From contig OZ023206.1 in NCBI GenBank assembly GCA_963995525.1, positions 21,418,131 through 21,482,130 on the forward strand: DNA of 64,000 nucleotides, in the 5' to 3' direction. Positions 23,825 to 34,019 of the stretch are shown here, one piece after another; position 1 is the first letter of the stretch; each line of letters opens with the position of its first letter. Source of the DNA: Escarpia spicata. Lineage: Eukaryota > Annelida > Polychaeta > Sabellida > Siboglinidae. The notes beneath the pieces are model-generated. The model had not been told where the DNA came from and made no database searches. It was given only the letters and a program-made list of their open reading frames with translations. The translations under genes and the position numbers were made by a program.

Positions 23825-25007
23825 CAAATCAAATCAAATCGTGACATTTATATTGCGCCGTTCCAACAATCGTTGCTCACGGCGCAGTACAGAATGTTCG
23901 GGAAAACAGGTAAGTCTTAAGGTTTGATTTAAAATCAGTGTTTGTCATTGTTGTTGCAGTCAACTTTTCCGGCAGCAAGTTCCACAGTGTTGGGGCTGCC
24001 ACGCAAAAGGATCTATCACCCCAGCGACGCGTTGCACGTGGTACACATAAATGATTGTGTTCACTGGAGCGCAACAATCGAGTTGGCTGACGTCTGTTCA
24101 AACATTTGGTGATATACTGTGGTGCACAGCCAGTCAGTGCTCTGTGTGTGAGTAGAAGTATCTTATACTCTACTCTAACTGGTATCGGCAGCCAGTGCAG
24201 CTTGATCAACAGAGGTGTGACATGACAGAACTTCCTGGCGCCGTCGACAAGGCGAGCCGCCCAGTTCTGTACTCTCTGCAACCGTTCTAGTTGTTTCACA
24301 GGCAGTCGGTGGAGTAATGCATTGCCAACGTCAAGTCTGCTGGTAACAAACGCATGTATGACTTGTTTTGTCGCTGCAGGTGTTAGATAACGTCTTATTC
24401 TTGCAATATTTCGGAGATGGAAAATTGCAGATTTACAGACAGCAGTCACGTGCGTCTCCATCTTCATCTCGGCATCGAACTGTACACCAAGATTCCGTAC
24501 ATTCTGAGTTACAGTGATCAAACAGTCTCCAATGCATAGTGTGCGCAGCTCAATTTTTCTTAGTTGTTGCGCAGAGCCGAACACGATGACTTCTGTCTTT
24601 GAGTCATTCAACTTTAAAAAGTTTGTCATCATCCACGTCCTGATCTCAGCTACACATTCTTCAATACGGACGACAGCCGCAGCAATGTTCTCTTGGTGGG
24701 GTTTCACTGGAATGTAGATTTGAGTATCATCCGCGTAGAAATGACACATCAAATTGTACTTGCGAATAATCTTAGCAACTGGTGCTACATAGATAGAGAA
24801 CAGCTGAGGACCCAGCACGGAGCCTTGTGGTACCCCGTATACCAGAGGACGAGCAGGCGATGTAGCACCATGAATGTGGACTGACTGGACTCTGTCTCTC
24901 AGGTATGACTTAAAAAACCAGTCCAGTGCATCTTGGACCACTCCGATATCATGCGAGAGTCTATGCAACATCACTTCATGGTCGACGGTGTCAAACGCAG
25001 CCGATAG
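23825..25007 (-). mobile_element. 5'-truncated L2/CR1-like LINE with clean insertion site
   Basis: A 1183-bp insertion bounded by 7-bp direct repeats. The element's 3' end at 23825 carries (AAATC)n repeats read on the plus strand. Its coding strand is minus, and it starts inside the RT domain at a segment reading LSAAFDTVDHEVM, so it is 5'-truncated. The uninterrupted ORF and the clean empty site in unit 2 mark it as one of the youngest insertions in the window. Confidence 0.88.
23877..24974 (-). CDS. LINE reverse transcriptase, C-terminal 365 residues
   Basis: Uninterrupted ORF of the truncated LINE. Residue landmarks: YGVPQGSVLGPQLF near 46-60, the catalytic YADDT near 80-84 intact, NFLKLNDSKTEVIVFG near 117-132, the thumb region with LGVQFDAEM, then VTSRLDVGNALLHRLP, LERLQRVQNWAARLV and ITPLLxKLHWLPI-like text, ending with PTLWNLLPEKL and a short basic tail. 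The palm N-terminal part and the endonuclease are missing, so the product cannot retrotranspose alone. It is a CDS only in the sense of an open transposon ORF; the first Met is internal to the family protein. Confidence 0.85.
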   Translation of the reverse strand: MMLHRLSHDIGVVQDALDWFFKSYLRDRVQSVHIHGATSPARPLVYGVPQGSVLGPQLFSIYVAPVAKIIRKYNLMCHFYADDTQIYIPVKPHQENIAAAVVRIEECVAEIRTWMMTNFLKLNDSKTEVIVFGSAQQLRKIELRTLCIGDCLITVTQNVRNLGVQFDAEMKMETHVTAVCKSAIFHLRNIARIRRYLTPAATKQVIHAFVTSRLDVGNALLHRLPVKQLERLQRVQNWAARLVDGARKFCHVTPLLIKLHWLPIPVRVEYKILLLTHRALTGCAPQYITKCLNRRQPTRLLRSSEHNHLCVPRATRRWGDRSFCVAAPTLWNLLPEKLTATTMTNTDFKSNLKTYLFSRTFCTAP

Positions 25008-25103
25008 ATTCCTTGTGTATCATCTGTTGAAATGAGAATACCGAAGGTCCGAGAGGACTTCTTGGAATTCACCCGCAAACAACAAAGATATGGATATGGA
25101 TTC

Positions 25104-25425
25104 TATCCAAATGCATTATAATATCTGCATATGAATTAAAGAAAGCATTAAAAATATTGCTGTTTACATGAAAGGTGAGGGGCCAACCGCCCATACCATG
25201 TAAAATGTTCACAGCGGTATCGCCATCTAGCGATCATATGTTAAGATAAAAACTACGTAATATCAGTGACTACATGTAACAGTTCACAGAGGTTTCGCCA
25301 TCTAACGATCATTTACTAACACAAAACTACTTAACATATGTTACCACAACAACGCCGAAATACAGTTAAATAAAAGCAATGTAACACCTCACTAATCTGG
25401 TATGTCAGGCTCGCCATATGACAGC
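25104..25425 (+). repeat. Repeat unit flanking GIY-YIG fragment (left copy)
   Basis: Contains TTCACAGAGGTTTCGCCATC and the run up to CTCACTAATCTGGTATG. Near-identical text recurs at 25768-25890 and, uninterrupted, in unit 2 at 58407-58710. Similar starting text occurs at 26342-26430. The direct repeats enclose the Penelope-like fragment in unit 1 and may correspond to the LTR-like repeats of such elements, or to a target duplicated on insertion. Confidence 0.55.
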
Positions 25426-25429
25426 GTGA

Positions 25430-25767
25430 ACCCCAAGGACAAAACCCCAAAAACAACATGTGTGGGGTAATGTACGATATAGCATGTCCAGACTGTCATC
25501 AGACCTATGTAGGCGAAACGAGCAGAACACCAGGAGCCCGACTCAAAGAACACATAAACACCAGTGGCCCACTCACAGCAGTAGGTGAACACAGAGTGAT
25601 CGAGGGCCAGAATATCTCGGCCAAAGACTCAAAGGTGCTCACCAGAGAAAACAACTTCTGGAGAAGGAAAATTAATGAGGCCATTGAGATCAAAGAGAGG
25701 CAACCAGAAATCAACAGAGATTCCGAATACAACCTTCCCGCGATCTTCTTGGAATTATTGTCATGTG
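25430..25767 (+). mobile_element. Penelope-like element GIY-YIG endonuclease fragment 1
   Basis: Open frame with CGVMYDIACPDCHQTYVGET followed by SRTPGARLKEH, then GEHRVIEGQNISAKDSKVL and ENNFWRRKINEAIEI, and INRDSEYNLPAIF. This is the GIY-YIG domain of Penelope-like retroelements; the GxxY/TYVGET pair, the Arg of ARLKEH and the Glu of REN are the family signature. No reverse transcriptase is adjacent, so it is an element 3' end only. Absent from the homologous site in unit 2. Confidence 0.82.
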
Positions 25768-25905
25768 AAAGTTCACAGAGGTTTCGCCATCTAGCGATCA
25801 CATACTAACACAAAACTACTTAACACCAGTGACCAAAACAACGCTGAAATACAGTTTAATAAAAGCAATGTTGCACCTCACTAATCTGGTATGACTGGTA
25901 CGCTA
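25768..25905 (+). repeat. Repeat unit flanking GIY-YIG fragment (right copy)
   Basis: Second direct repeat of 25260-25405, nearly identical over about 120 bp. Collinearity with unit 2 resumes after it. Confidence 0.6.
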
Positions 25906-26029
25906 TATGGCAGGCATCATATATCATGTAAACACAGTTGTACATAAAAGGTATAAACATAAATACGAACTATTAACATGATTTGTCTGAAGAGGAGGCG
26001 GAAAGGAAGTGGAGTTTTGAAATTTCTTC

Positions 26030-26300
26030 TCTCATAAAAATGGACTGTCTTTGCTGGCGGAGAAATCGAAGTGACCGAGCCAGCTGTACTTCCCAGCATG
26101 CTCTTGCTGGACCAGTCCATTTGTTCGGGGGAAGACAGGTTACCCCCTATCATCTACATAAAGATCATTCTTATAAATTAAAACTATACATTTATGCATC
26201 ATACTACATAGCGAGTTAACTGTGTACCTATATGTGGCCGCAGCTTGCTTGATGCAACAACACCAACACATGATAACAGTTGTAAAGTTTGATAAATGGC
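26030..26300. other. Highly conserved block between units
   Basis: Matches 58848-59098 with few differences, whereas the preceding 120 bp are only about 85% identical. The minus strand is open in both copies for a peptide containing QMDWSSKSMLGSTAGSVTS and ISPPAKTVHFY (25917-26153 and 58725-58961). In that core the only change is synonymous. It could be a small exon or a non-coding element; no splice sites are clear. Confidence 0.35.
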
Positions 26301-26341
26301 AAATTGTATTGCCGGATCACCTCATGGTAACCAGAAATAAC

Positions 26342-26870
26342 GCATTATAATAACAGCACATGAATTAAAGCCAGCATTACAATATTGCTGTGTACATGCA
26401 TCAAAGGTGAGGGGCCAACCGCCACAGGCACTGTTCATTGTGAATAGTGTCCCCCCAGCCCTCCATTTTCCGTGAATATTGAGTGGGGACGTACCACAAA
26501 CCTTACAACATAATGAGATCCATCGTAGTGAACCCCAACGACAAAACCCCAAGAACAACATGTGTGGGGTAATATACGAGATAGCATGTCCAGACTGTCA
26601 CCAGACCTATATAGGCGAAACGAGCAGAACACTAGAAACACTAGGTGCCCACTCACAGTAGTAGGTGAACACTGAGTGATTGAGGGCCACAACATCTCGG
26701 CCAAAGAATCAAAGGTGCTCGCCAGAGAAAACAACTTCTGGAGAAGGAAACTCTGTGAGGCGATTGAGATCAGAAACGACCAGAAATCAACAGAGATTCA
26801 GGATACAACCTTCCCGCGACCTTCCTGGAAGTATTGTCATGTGACAGTTACCAACACAGTCACATGACGA
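26342..26870 (+). mobile_element. Penelope-like element GIY-YIG fragment 2
   Basis: A second, more decayed copy: CGVIYEIACPDCHQTYIGET (about 26565-26625), a deletion and frame change, then IEGHNISAKESKVLARENNF and WRRKLCEAIEIR (26680-26780). It is preceded by text related to the 25104-25190 repeat. Confidence 0.78.
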
Positions 26871-26945
26871 CCGAGAGTGGCGCAGACCAACGCTGATGAA
26901 GACGTCGTGAAGACGTCGAAAGCTCCGTTCAGAGCAACATAGGAC
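26870..26945 (+). ncRNA. Hammerhead-like motif behind the GIY-YIG fragment
   Basis: CTGATGA (26893-26899) is followed by a GACGTC-GTGAA-GACGTC hairpin and then GAAA (26918-26921). The CTGATGA...stem...GAAA arrangement is the conserved core of hammerhead ribozymes, which are known from Penelope-like elements. An extra A separates the core from stem II and no obvious cleavage-site strand was found, so it may be a degenerate copy. Confidence 0.3.
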
Positions 26946-27379
26946 TCGGAAAGGTAACTTGCCATATTATCGGCTTTTGTGTAAGTTTACTAACTTAGAT
27001 TACTAGAATAAATAATATCGTCTTTGCAAATCAGGGGTGTGACTTAGTACACTACCCTGGCAGATCTCTTACGCATTATATGGAAGTTAGCCGAATCAAG
27101 CTCATAATTGACTTCGCCGTACCACCCGTGAGAACAGCGCAGACATCCGTCCGACCCGCGCCCCAGTTTCAAGTTGAGGCCTTCATGATCCAGGAATCCC
27201 AATATAATTACCCACTCAACCATTCTCATGAGCCGCTGACATGTATTGTGCATTAAAATACCTAACTACGTCTATTTTCCAATTACTGATAATGGTAAAC
27301 TGAATTGTTGTAGATACAACGTGCAAATAATAACTGTAAGCAGACAGTTAATACAGTACCAGTTACAGTTTAGTAATAG
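26946..27379. other. Unassigned DNA
   Basis: No recognisable gene or repeat. A 69-codon minus ORF at 27044-27253 has no identifiable features. Confidence 0.4.
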
Positions 27380-27640
27380 TAGGAAACATGTTAGCACCAA
27401 AAACATATCTAGCATGTCACTTGAGGGTTTATGCGAGTCAAATTTTAGATACTCCACATTGTGATCTGTTCCAATTATAATTTGGTGAGTTGAGTTTCGA
27501 ATTTTGTTTAAAATTGACTCATAATATCCAAGTGATGAACTTAACCTCTGTGTTGGGAATGCGGTAGATCTCTCCAACAATGGAAGTACAACCATTATCA
27601 TTGGACTGAATAAAAATGGACTACAATTCACTCTGTACAA
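27380..27640 (-). mobile_element. LINE endonuclease fragment (antisense)
   Basis: Minus-strand frame contains YYESILNKIRNSTHQIIIG then TDHNVEYLKFDSHKPSSDML and DMFL. This matches the GDFN-type region of LINE APE endonucleases, here with GTDHN instead of GDFN. Short and isolated. Confidence 0.55.
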
Positions 27641-27879
27641 ACATAGCAAGATCATCATGAATATGCTATTGAATATCACCACGCACACAATATATAGCAA
27701 CACCACCTTTAGTCTAGGTATACCTGTTTTTTATAAACCATGTTAAAATTTGGCAGTTTATATAGATATGCATTGTCATCTTTTAAAAAGGTATTCCTAA
27801 AGTTACCAGAAAGTATTAACAATTTACATTATTGATTTTGGTTACATGAATAGCAATTTAAAAGTGTACATGTATCTTT

Positions 27880-28560
27880 GTATTTTTTTAGGAGAAAGTT
27901 TTTAGTGTAAATTGCAAAGCCTCGCAGGCTATGAGTATATATATTTTCTTTCACTATTTCAGGAGTGTCGTTTATAATGTATGGCAAGTTATATTTAAGA
28001 CATTGTTTTGCAAATTCATGTTTAGTTCAGGCAGTATGCATATTTTTAGATTTTCGAGTGTCATGATGGTGTATATTAACATTTGATGTAATCTGCCAGT
28101 TTAATATGTAAACAGGTAAATGTTTGTGAGCGTATTTAAAATAAAATTTTAATACTTGTAATTTTAATTGATCTTCTATTTTTAACAAATTAAGTTATTT
28201 AAAAAGTGGCTCTGTGTGAGAATTGTATCCACTTGACGTTATTATACGAACAGCTTTTTTTCTGAATTTTCATCAATCTGTTTCCTTTGTATCCCCATGC
28301 CATAATACAATAGTTTATATGTGATAATATTAACGATTGATATAATTTTTTTTTTTTTTAAAGGTAATACTTGTTTTAGCCTATTTAATATGGCAATAAT
28401 TTTTGTACATTTATTATACATTTTTTCTGTATGTCTTTTCTAATTTAAATTTGAATCCAGGGTTAATCCTAGGAAATTAAATTCATCCACTTTTTCAATA
28501 TATATATTTTTAGTGTATGGGATTGTGTACCTTTATTGGGGGCACGACAAATCACATATT
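27880..28560 (-). mobile_element. LINE ORF2 C-terminal fragment (antisense)
   Basis: The inverse complement of this stretch matches the 3' coding end of the plus-strand LINE at 43230-43860, including the segment coding for HDTRKSKNT-like and NDTHEIVKENIYTHSL text. A 5'-truncated copy of that family, riddled with stops. Confidence 0.65.
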
Positions 28561-29399
28561 TAAATTTAGTTTTATTTAGTGATAGTATATTTATACTTAG
28601 CCACTCAACAGCGTATAATAACATATTTGTCTTGTGTTTGACTTATCTTCAAGTAATTGTCTATATTTATTTCAATATTACATGTAAGCTTTCTGTTACA
28701 TATCAATATGTAATGTAGAAGTGCTTAATTGTTAATGTGCAAAATGTAAATGTTTGCATATGGAGCAAGACATCTGCAGCGTCAACTCCTACGATGGAAG
28801 TTAGGAGGTCGAAGAGATTCGACCCACCCCTTTCATCTACTACAAGTGAGGTGCCTACGTCTACGCAGAGTTTGGCTGACTCAGAGTACATACCATTAAC
28901 AGGCATTGTGTGTTGTGGTACAAACTTGTAAACCATTACACCATACAATTTATGATACTAAGTCTGCAAGATATATTATATTCCTTTCAGAAATATATAA
29001 CAAGATAATGTACAACTAAGCAAATATATAAACGTATAAGAGCATAATTTATATTTGGCCGCATGTGTTGCTTTATGTTGTGCTAAATAAGGCATGTTTC
29101 TTCCCTGTAATACAAAGGTCACAGTGGATGATTGCTATCGTTTACAAACCAACTGCATGGGTTATGATTATGACAACCGCTGTTCGTGTTGTGGACACCA
29201 TTTTCCAGTGGTCTCACAATCTACCGCCCGCATGGTGATACATACTTATTTATGTTATATTATAACACTAACACATATTTGTAAACCGTTATTTCGAGAA
29301 ACATAATTTCCGCTTTAGTATTCATAGTTTATGTTATAAGAACATTGGAATTTGCTGTTTTCTTAACTTAAAGACAACCGGTGTCCTTGTGTGTTTCCT
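28561..29399. other. Unassigned DNA with small ORFs
   Basis: A plus-strand ORF (28737-28931) reads MEVRRSKRFDPPLSSTT and a minus ORF overlaps it; neither is recognised. No other feature. Confidence 0.35.
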
Positions 29400-30160
29400 T
29401 CAGAAAAACCCTGGTCGTGAAGATGATTTTTTACCCACTACATTCATCAGTAGCACAAGAATTAGGAGCTGACGTGACGGTTGACATACCGACTGCTGGA
29501 AACCTACCCAGGAAAAGGAGCTAAACGCTTTGAAGGTGAAGAAAAAGAGGCTGCAAAGACGTGTATGGGTTTTGGAATAATATTTAAAGCGCTCGTAATC
29601 ACAAAGAAGTATCAGGGCAAGCATGAGCTGATATGACTCCCATAAACACGGTTTTGCCAACGCCGGTACGCCGTGCTGACATAATAACGAAGAAGAACGG
29701 ATTGTACCCTTCGCGAAACAAAGAAGTGAGAAAAGTTCTCGCTGCCCATGCCCACTTGTGATGGAAATGCAAGATATGCCAGTCAAGAAAAGGCAGTCAC
29801 TCTTCACAAGACGTCACCTAAAGAGAAGTCGGGCTGGAAGCATGGTCGCGAAGACGTTGCACCTAGATCTACGACACGTTCTCCGTAAGAATGGCTTCGT
29901 AGGACAAAATACAGCACAACACTTGATAGCCAGACGTATGTGGTTACACGTAAAGGGTTTCACGAAGAAACCTCTGCCAGGCAAGAAGGATGCCTTGAAG
30001 GACGGTAAGAAGAAAGTAGAAATATACTTTGATTGACATAAGGAACAATAAGGATTCAATGTAGACGTTTTTGTCCATGCCGCAGCATGTTTAAAATGGT
30101 GTTCGTAGTTGTTTTGTAATTTTTAAAGAAGGGTAGTGATTATGTTCAATTAAAGCTACA
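29400..30160 (+). other. Unidentified Lys-rich ORF region
   Basis: A 92-codon plus ORF (29758-30036) is basic, with KKRQSLFTRRHLKRSRAG near its start and LPGKKDALKDGKKKVEIYFD at its end. Basic frames also occur upstream from about 29470 with stops between. Not recognised; possibly a decayed transposon or processed pseudogene. No copy in unit 2 within the window. Confidence 0.3.
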
Positions 30161-30935
30161 TTTGTTTCCAGCGTCATCAATAAATACCCATTTCTTAGCT
30201 TACAGTTAGCCTAGTATCGATCCCCGGGTGCATATTACAATTGGCACAAACAAAGATAACTGATCGGGGTTACTGATTTTGTATCAGTTATAATTCCACA
30301 CATGTTTCTGAGAGGGCTGCACTAATTGAAAATAGGCCATTCCAAGAAACAACAGAATGCAAAAACTATCACCAAAGTAACAACGAGGAATTTTGTTCCA
30401 AGGCAAATTTGATCGTATACCTCTTGATTCTTATTAAATGGCATGTACACTAGATGATCCAAAACATTTCCCCGTTTACATGTAATTTAAAATGCTTTAA
30501 TTATACGCAGTATTGTAAGTTTTCGGCGATGACGCTGGACACGCGATGAAAATCACGTTTGACTTCAAGTGACTGTCATAACAAAAGTAACGACTTCAGG
30601 ATATGTTCTACCGTGTTCCATTGAACCATTTATGGAAAATATGCCTTAATATATGTACAATGAGAAAATACAACTTTGTTCAGAATCAAACATTTATTTT
30701 TTGACCTGCTAAAACCCAATTGTACACTTTTTGGGACATTGGACCTAGAACCAATACCTGCGAGCAGGCAAAGAAGAATTATGGGTTGTCCTTCATGAGT
30801 CTGACAGTGAACCTGACAGGTAAACATAGCGATCATATGAATGGTTTATGTGGTAATTTGTAGCTTTAGGCAGGTGGTCACTCCAGGCAGGTAGAGTAAT
30901 GGTAGAAACATTCCTAGGATTGTAAAACAGCTGTT
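30161..30935. other. Unassigned DNA
   Basis: Nothing recognised, apart from a 27-bp identity between about 30597 and 31300 (AGGATATGTTCTACCGTGTT core), which is part of the LINE endonuclease region at 31228 and implies a small LINE remnant at 30520-30625. Confidence 0.4.
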
Positions 30936-30939
30936 TTGC

Positions 30940-31135
30940 CCAAAACAGAGGTCACCCAACGCAGGTTGTTGTCCAAAAGAGAGGTCAACCAAGACAGGTG
31001 GTTGTCCGAAAGAGAGGTCACCCAAAACAGGTGGTTGCCCAAAAGAGAGGTCACCCAAGACAGGTGGTTGCACAAAAGAGAGGTCGCCCAAGAGAGTTGG
31101 TCGCCTGAAAAAGAGGTCGCCCAAGACAAACGATT
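30940..31135 (+). repeat. 33-bp minisatellite, six units
   Basis: Tandem units of 33 bp built on GAGGTCACCCAAGACAGGTG. Because 33 is divisible by 3 the repeat is open in several frames; the plus frame encodes an 11-residue unit such as KREVTQDRWLP. Unit 1 only. Confidence 0.85.
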
Positions 31136-31227
31136 GTGTTGCGCTGGCGCTTCAATTCGCATCGGCGTTTGGTGTGTTTTGGAACCATAATTTCAACTTG
31201 CGTTGTTCCGCTGACATTGCCGCCATT

Positions 31228-31848
31228 TCAGCACAGTGTGGAACACCTCGTCTGGCCGCCGGGGCGGTCCGACCGACGGTCAAGTTCCGCCGCCGACTTC
31301 AGGATATGTTCTACCGTGTTCCATATCGAACTGGTTGGAGTGTTCGTGTTATCTTCCGACAGCGCTTCCGACATGACGACACGAAACCGTGCGCGGAAGG
31401 GATCGCTAGCTGACAACTCGGTGTTGTGGCGAACGTGTTTCGTCGAGCGCAACTTCTCGATTCGACCCCAAGCGTTGAACATTTGCGTGAGGTCGAGCTT
31501 AGCGACGAGCAGACGGTGGTCGCTATCGAGTAATGTATCGGCGTATGATAGAGAGTCTGACGATAGCCTTGTGTGTATATGTCGGCAGATGACAAAATCG
31601 ATCACATTGTGTATGGATACAAAGTGATCTGTCGACACAGCGCAGCACAGTCCTTGCCTCGTTGTTTTGTGACGAGCGGCGTGCTGGAGTGCAGTGTTGC
31701 AGACAAACAGGACGTGTACCTCTACGAAGTCGGCGAGGGCTATGCCATTGATGTTCCGTCTGCCACGCGAATGTTTTCCCATTAATTCCTCGTCGAATTT
31801 CCTGTAACCGAGCTTGCTGTTGAAATCACAACTAACATACATTGACAT
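31228..31848 (-). mobile_element. LINE APE endonuclease fragment (antisense)
   Basis: Open minus-strand frame of about 206 codons: CDFNSKLGYRKFDEELMGKH, SRGRRNINGIALADFVEVH, LFVCNTALQHAARHKTTRQG, IDFVICRHIHTRL and TLLDSDHRLLVAKLDL. These are the catalytic-core motifs (GDFN, N-x-DH/SDH) of the LINE endonuclease often mis-annotated as craniofacial development protein 2-like. The GDFN Gly is replaced (SCDFN). The remainder after residue 140 is the linker before RT. Confidence 0.8.
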
Positions 31849-32335
31849 TTATATATTAATACGTTAACTTTTGAGTTTGTAAAAGCACAGACATCCACTT
31901 TATTCGTTCTATACCATCTCTACCAATTGGCGATGCATTTCAGAAAACAGAGTAATTAACTTACGGGTTTTGGATAAACTATCCTTTCCTCCGGAGTCTT
32001 TTTCCAACTTCAAGAAAATTGAGTGGTGATCTCCTTATGATGTCACCTTAAAGGTGATAACTGATGGTCTTGGTTTATTGCCGCACGAGTGAATGTCAAC
32101 TAGTTTTACATTAATAGGAAATCGTCCGAAAATATCGGAGCTCTTCGCTCGCTTCGTTAGACAATCAATGGAGGTATTGGATATGTACGTTGCTTGCCGT
32201 TTCGAATAACCACCGTAAAGTGGAAACTGGAAATGCGATATGCTGCACGCCGCTGTTAATGAACCAACTGCTGAAGTCGCAGGTGTAAGCACATCGACTA
32301 CATGATTAGATATGGCTTCGTATCGACAAAGACAT
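31849..32335. other. Spacer before duplication unit 2
   Basis: No gene or element recognised. Homology to unit 1 starts abruptly at about 32336 (GGCAATGGAGTC here, GGCAACGGAGTC at 71). Confidence 0.45.
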
Positions 32336-32525
32336 GGGCAATGGAGTCATCCTGTCAACAGGTCTGTTTAAGAGAACGACCAGTGTGATCGCCGCCACAC
32401 AGGAAAGCTTCGGTTACATTGTTTGTTTGGTTTCGTTTTGTCTTATTCTTGTTGGTAGTGTATCTGCTGTAGAATGAATATTTTGTTAGGGGTGCGTCTG
32501 TTTCTGTTATTTCAATAGCTACCGT

Positions 32526-33263
32526 CGCCGCTGCTGCTGTTGCTGCTATTGTTGCTGCTGCTGTTGCTTGTGTTGTTGCTGCTGCTGCAGCTGTTGTTGT
32601 TGCTGCTGCTGTTAGTGCTGCTGACGCAACGGCTACCACGACACCATCATCATCATCATTATGAACACCACTACAACGACAACCACCTCAACAATAACAA
32701 CAACAACAAAACCACAACCACCACCACAAACGCTACAACCGCTACCACATCCACTAACATCATCACAACCATGGCCACCACCACCACCAGAACCACCAGA
32801 ACCATCATCACCACCAACACAACCATCACCACCGCCACTACCATCACCACCACCAACACCACCACCACCATCAACTTCTCCACCACCTCCATCACCACAT
32901 TCACCACCACCACCACCACCACCACCACCACCACCACCATCACCACTGCCACTACCATCACCACCAACATCACCACCACCACCACCACCACCACCGCCAC
33001 CGTCACCACCACAAACACTACAACCGCTACCACATCCACTAACATCATCACAACCATCACCACCACCACCACCAGAACCACCAGAACCACCAGAACCATC
33101 ACCATCATAACCACCACCATCACCACTGCCACTACCATCATCACCATCATCACCACCATCACCACCATCACCACCACCGTCACCATCACCACCACCGGCA
33201 CCATCACCATCATCATCACATCCACCTCCATCGCCATCAGCACCAACACCGCCATTAACACTA
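32526..33263 (+). repeat. Compound triplet microsatellite upstream of A2
   Basis: (CTG/TTG)n at 32526-32622 then (CCA/CAC/ATC)n at 32631-33263; homologue of 281-788. The CCA tract is about 280 bp longer than in unit 1, and internal blocks containing ACTACAACCGCTACCACATC are duplicated. Confidence 0.9.
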
Positions 33264-33274
33264 CTATTGTTATA

Positions 33275-33325
33275 ATGACTTTCATTGTTTCGTTTGAAGC
33301 GCATCAGATCTCGGAGACAGCATGA
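33275..33325 (+). promoter_or_regulatory. Upstream ORF of A2 (ATGA overlap retained)
   Basis: Same 16-codon uORF as at 806-856, again overlapping the following ATG by ATGA. Confidence 0.45.
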
Positions 33326-33758
33326 GCGACATGGAGTCCACGACACCGGCTGTCACCACCAGTCTCACGCCATCCCTCACACTCCTCAACTCTCTGTCGC
33401 TAGTATTCATCATAATTGTCGTCACAATAACAATCATCGTCTTCAACGTGGTAAATATCATCGTGTGGAGTCGCATCGGCGGAATAACTGTATGTCTGCA
33501 AGGAATCCATTGGGATCAGTTATTATTAATTAAGCATAATTAAATTACTAGTTTATGACAGTAATACATGTTATGACTGAATGATATACATATGTAGCAT
33601 AGCGAATAAACACGTGTGAACATTGGAAACAAGTATGTGCCAGTATTTTCATTTATTAACATCTTATAACCAACATACCAGCATCACTACACAGTTGCGT
33701 GTATTTCACACACATGCCTGGTTTGTTACAATACTGTTGTGACCCGATATACTGCACA

Positions 33759-33975
33759 TTAGTCACCACTATCGTCGTCGGATACACGATTTTGAAAGCG
33801 TGAATCATCGACATTCTCACACACTGTGCTACACAAGTAGAGGTCTGTGCATTGCAAGACCTTGTATTTGCAGGGACACCTCTGTGATGGACAGTCTCCT
33901 TTGCATTGGCATCGTGCCATCTCAGTTATAGCCTTAGGTGCTGGAAGGATGTCAGTTGTGGTTGCCTGGCGTGCA
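33759..33975 (-). pseudogene. Cys-rich C-terminal tail of a PIN-like multicopy gene
   Basis: Minus-strand frame ends at a TAA at 33759-33761 and contains LPAPKAITEMARCQCKGDC, SQRCPCKYKVLQCTDLYLC and NRVSDDDSGD. The CxC...C...RCxC...CT...C spacing is the zinc-binding-like tail I associate with PIN-like multicopy proteins of aquatic invertebrates; its last residues equal those of the plus-strand relic at 34865. The upstream part of this copy is missing. Confidence 0.55.
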
Positions 33976-34019
33976 ACGACAAGTCCAAGCTCATCTGTGT
34001 CCTAGACAGTTGGCAACAA

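Larger units (their letters stand above)
71..26300 (+). repeat. Segmental duplication, unit 1
   Basis: This segment is the first copy of a direct tandem duplication whose second copy is about 32336-59100. Collinear matches seen by eye are: 71-1015 with 32336-33488, 1305-2480 with 35373-36570, 4620-4838 with 45770-46003, 7858-8060 with 46008-46460, 8060-10480 with 46450-49230, 11222-11955 with 49465-49640, 15735-16900 with 49640-50345, 18100-18292 with 51796-51988, 20103-22065 with 52000-55890, 22785-23824 with 57640-58310, and 25008-26300 with 58307-59100. Non-coding blocks look about 85-95% identical. Differences are mainly TE insertions and kb-scale deletions. Tandem duplication is the simplest reading; concatenated divergent haplotypes in an assembly are the alternative. 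Confidence 0.85.

Noticed and set aside
30597..30625. 27-bp identity between 30597 and 31300 as a regulatory motif
   Set aside because: The copy at 31300 is LINE endonuclease-linker coding sequence, so the first is best read as a small LINE remnant.
31228..31848. Host gene craniofacial development protein 2-like
   Set aside because: The motifs are those of a LINE endonuclease; the host-gene name is a common mis-annotation.
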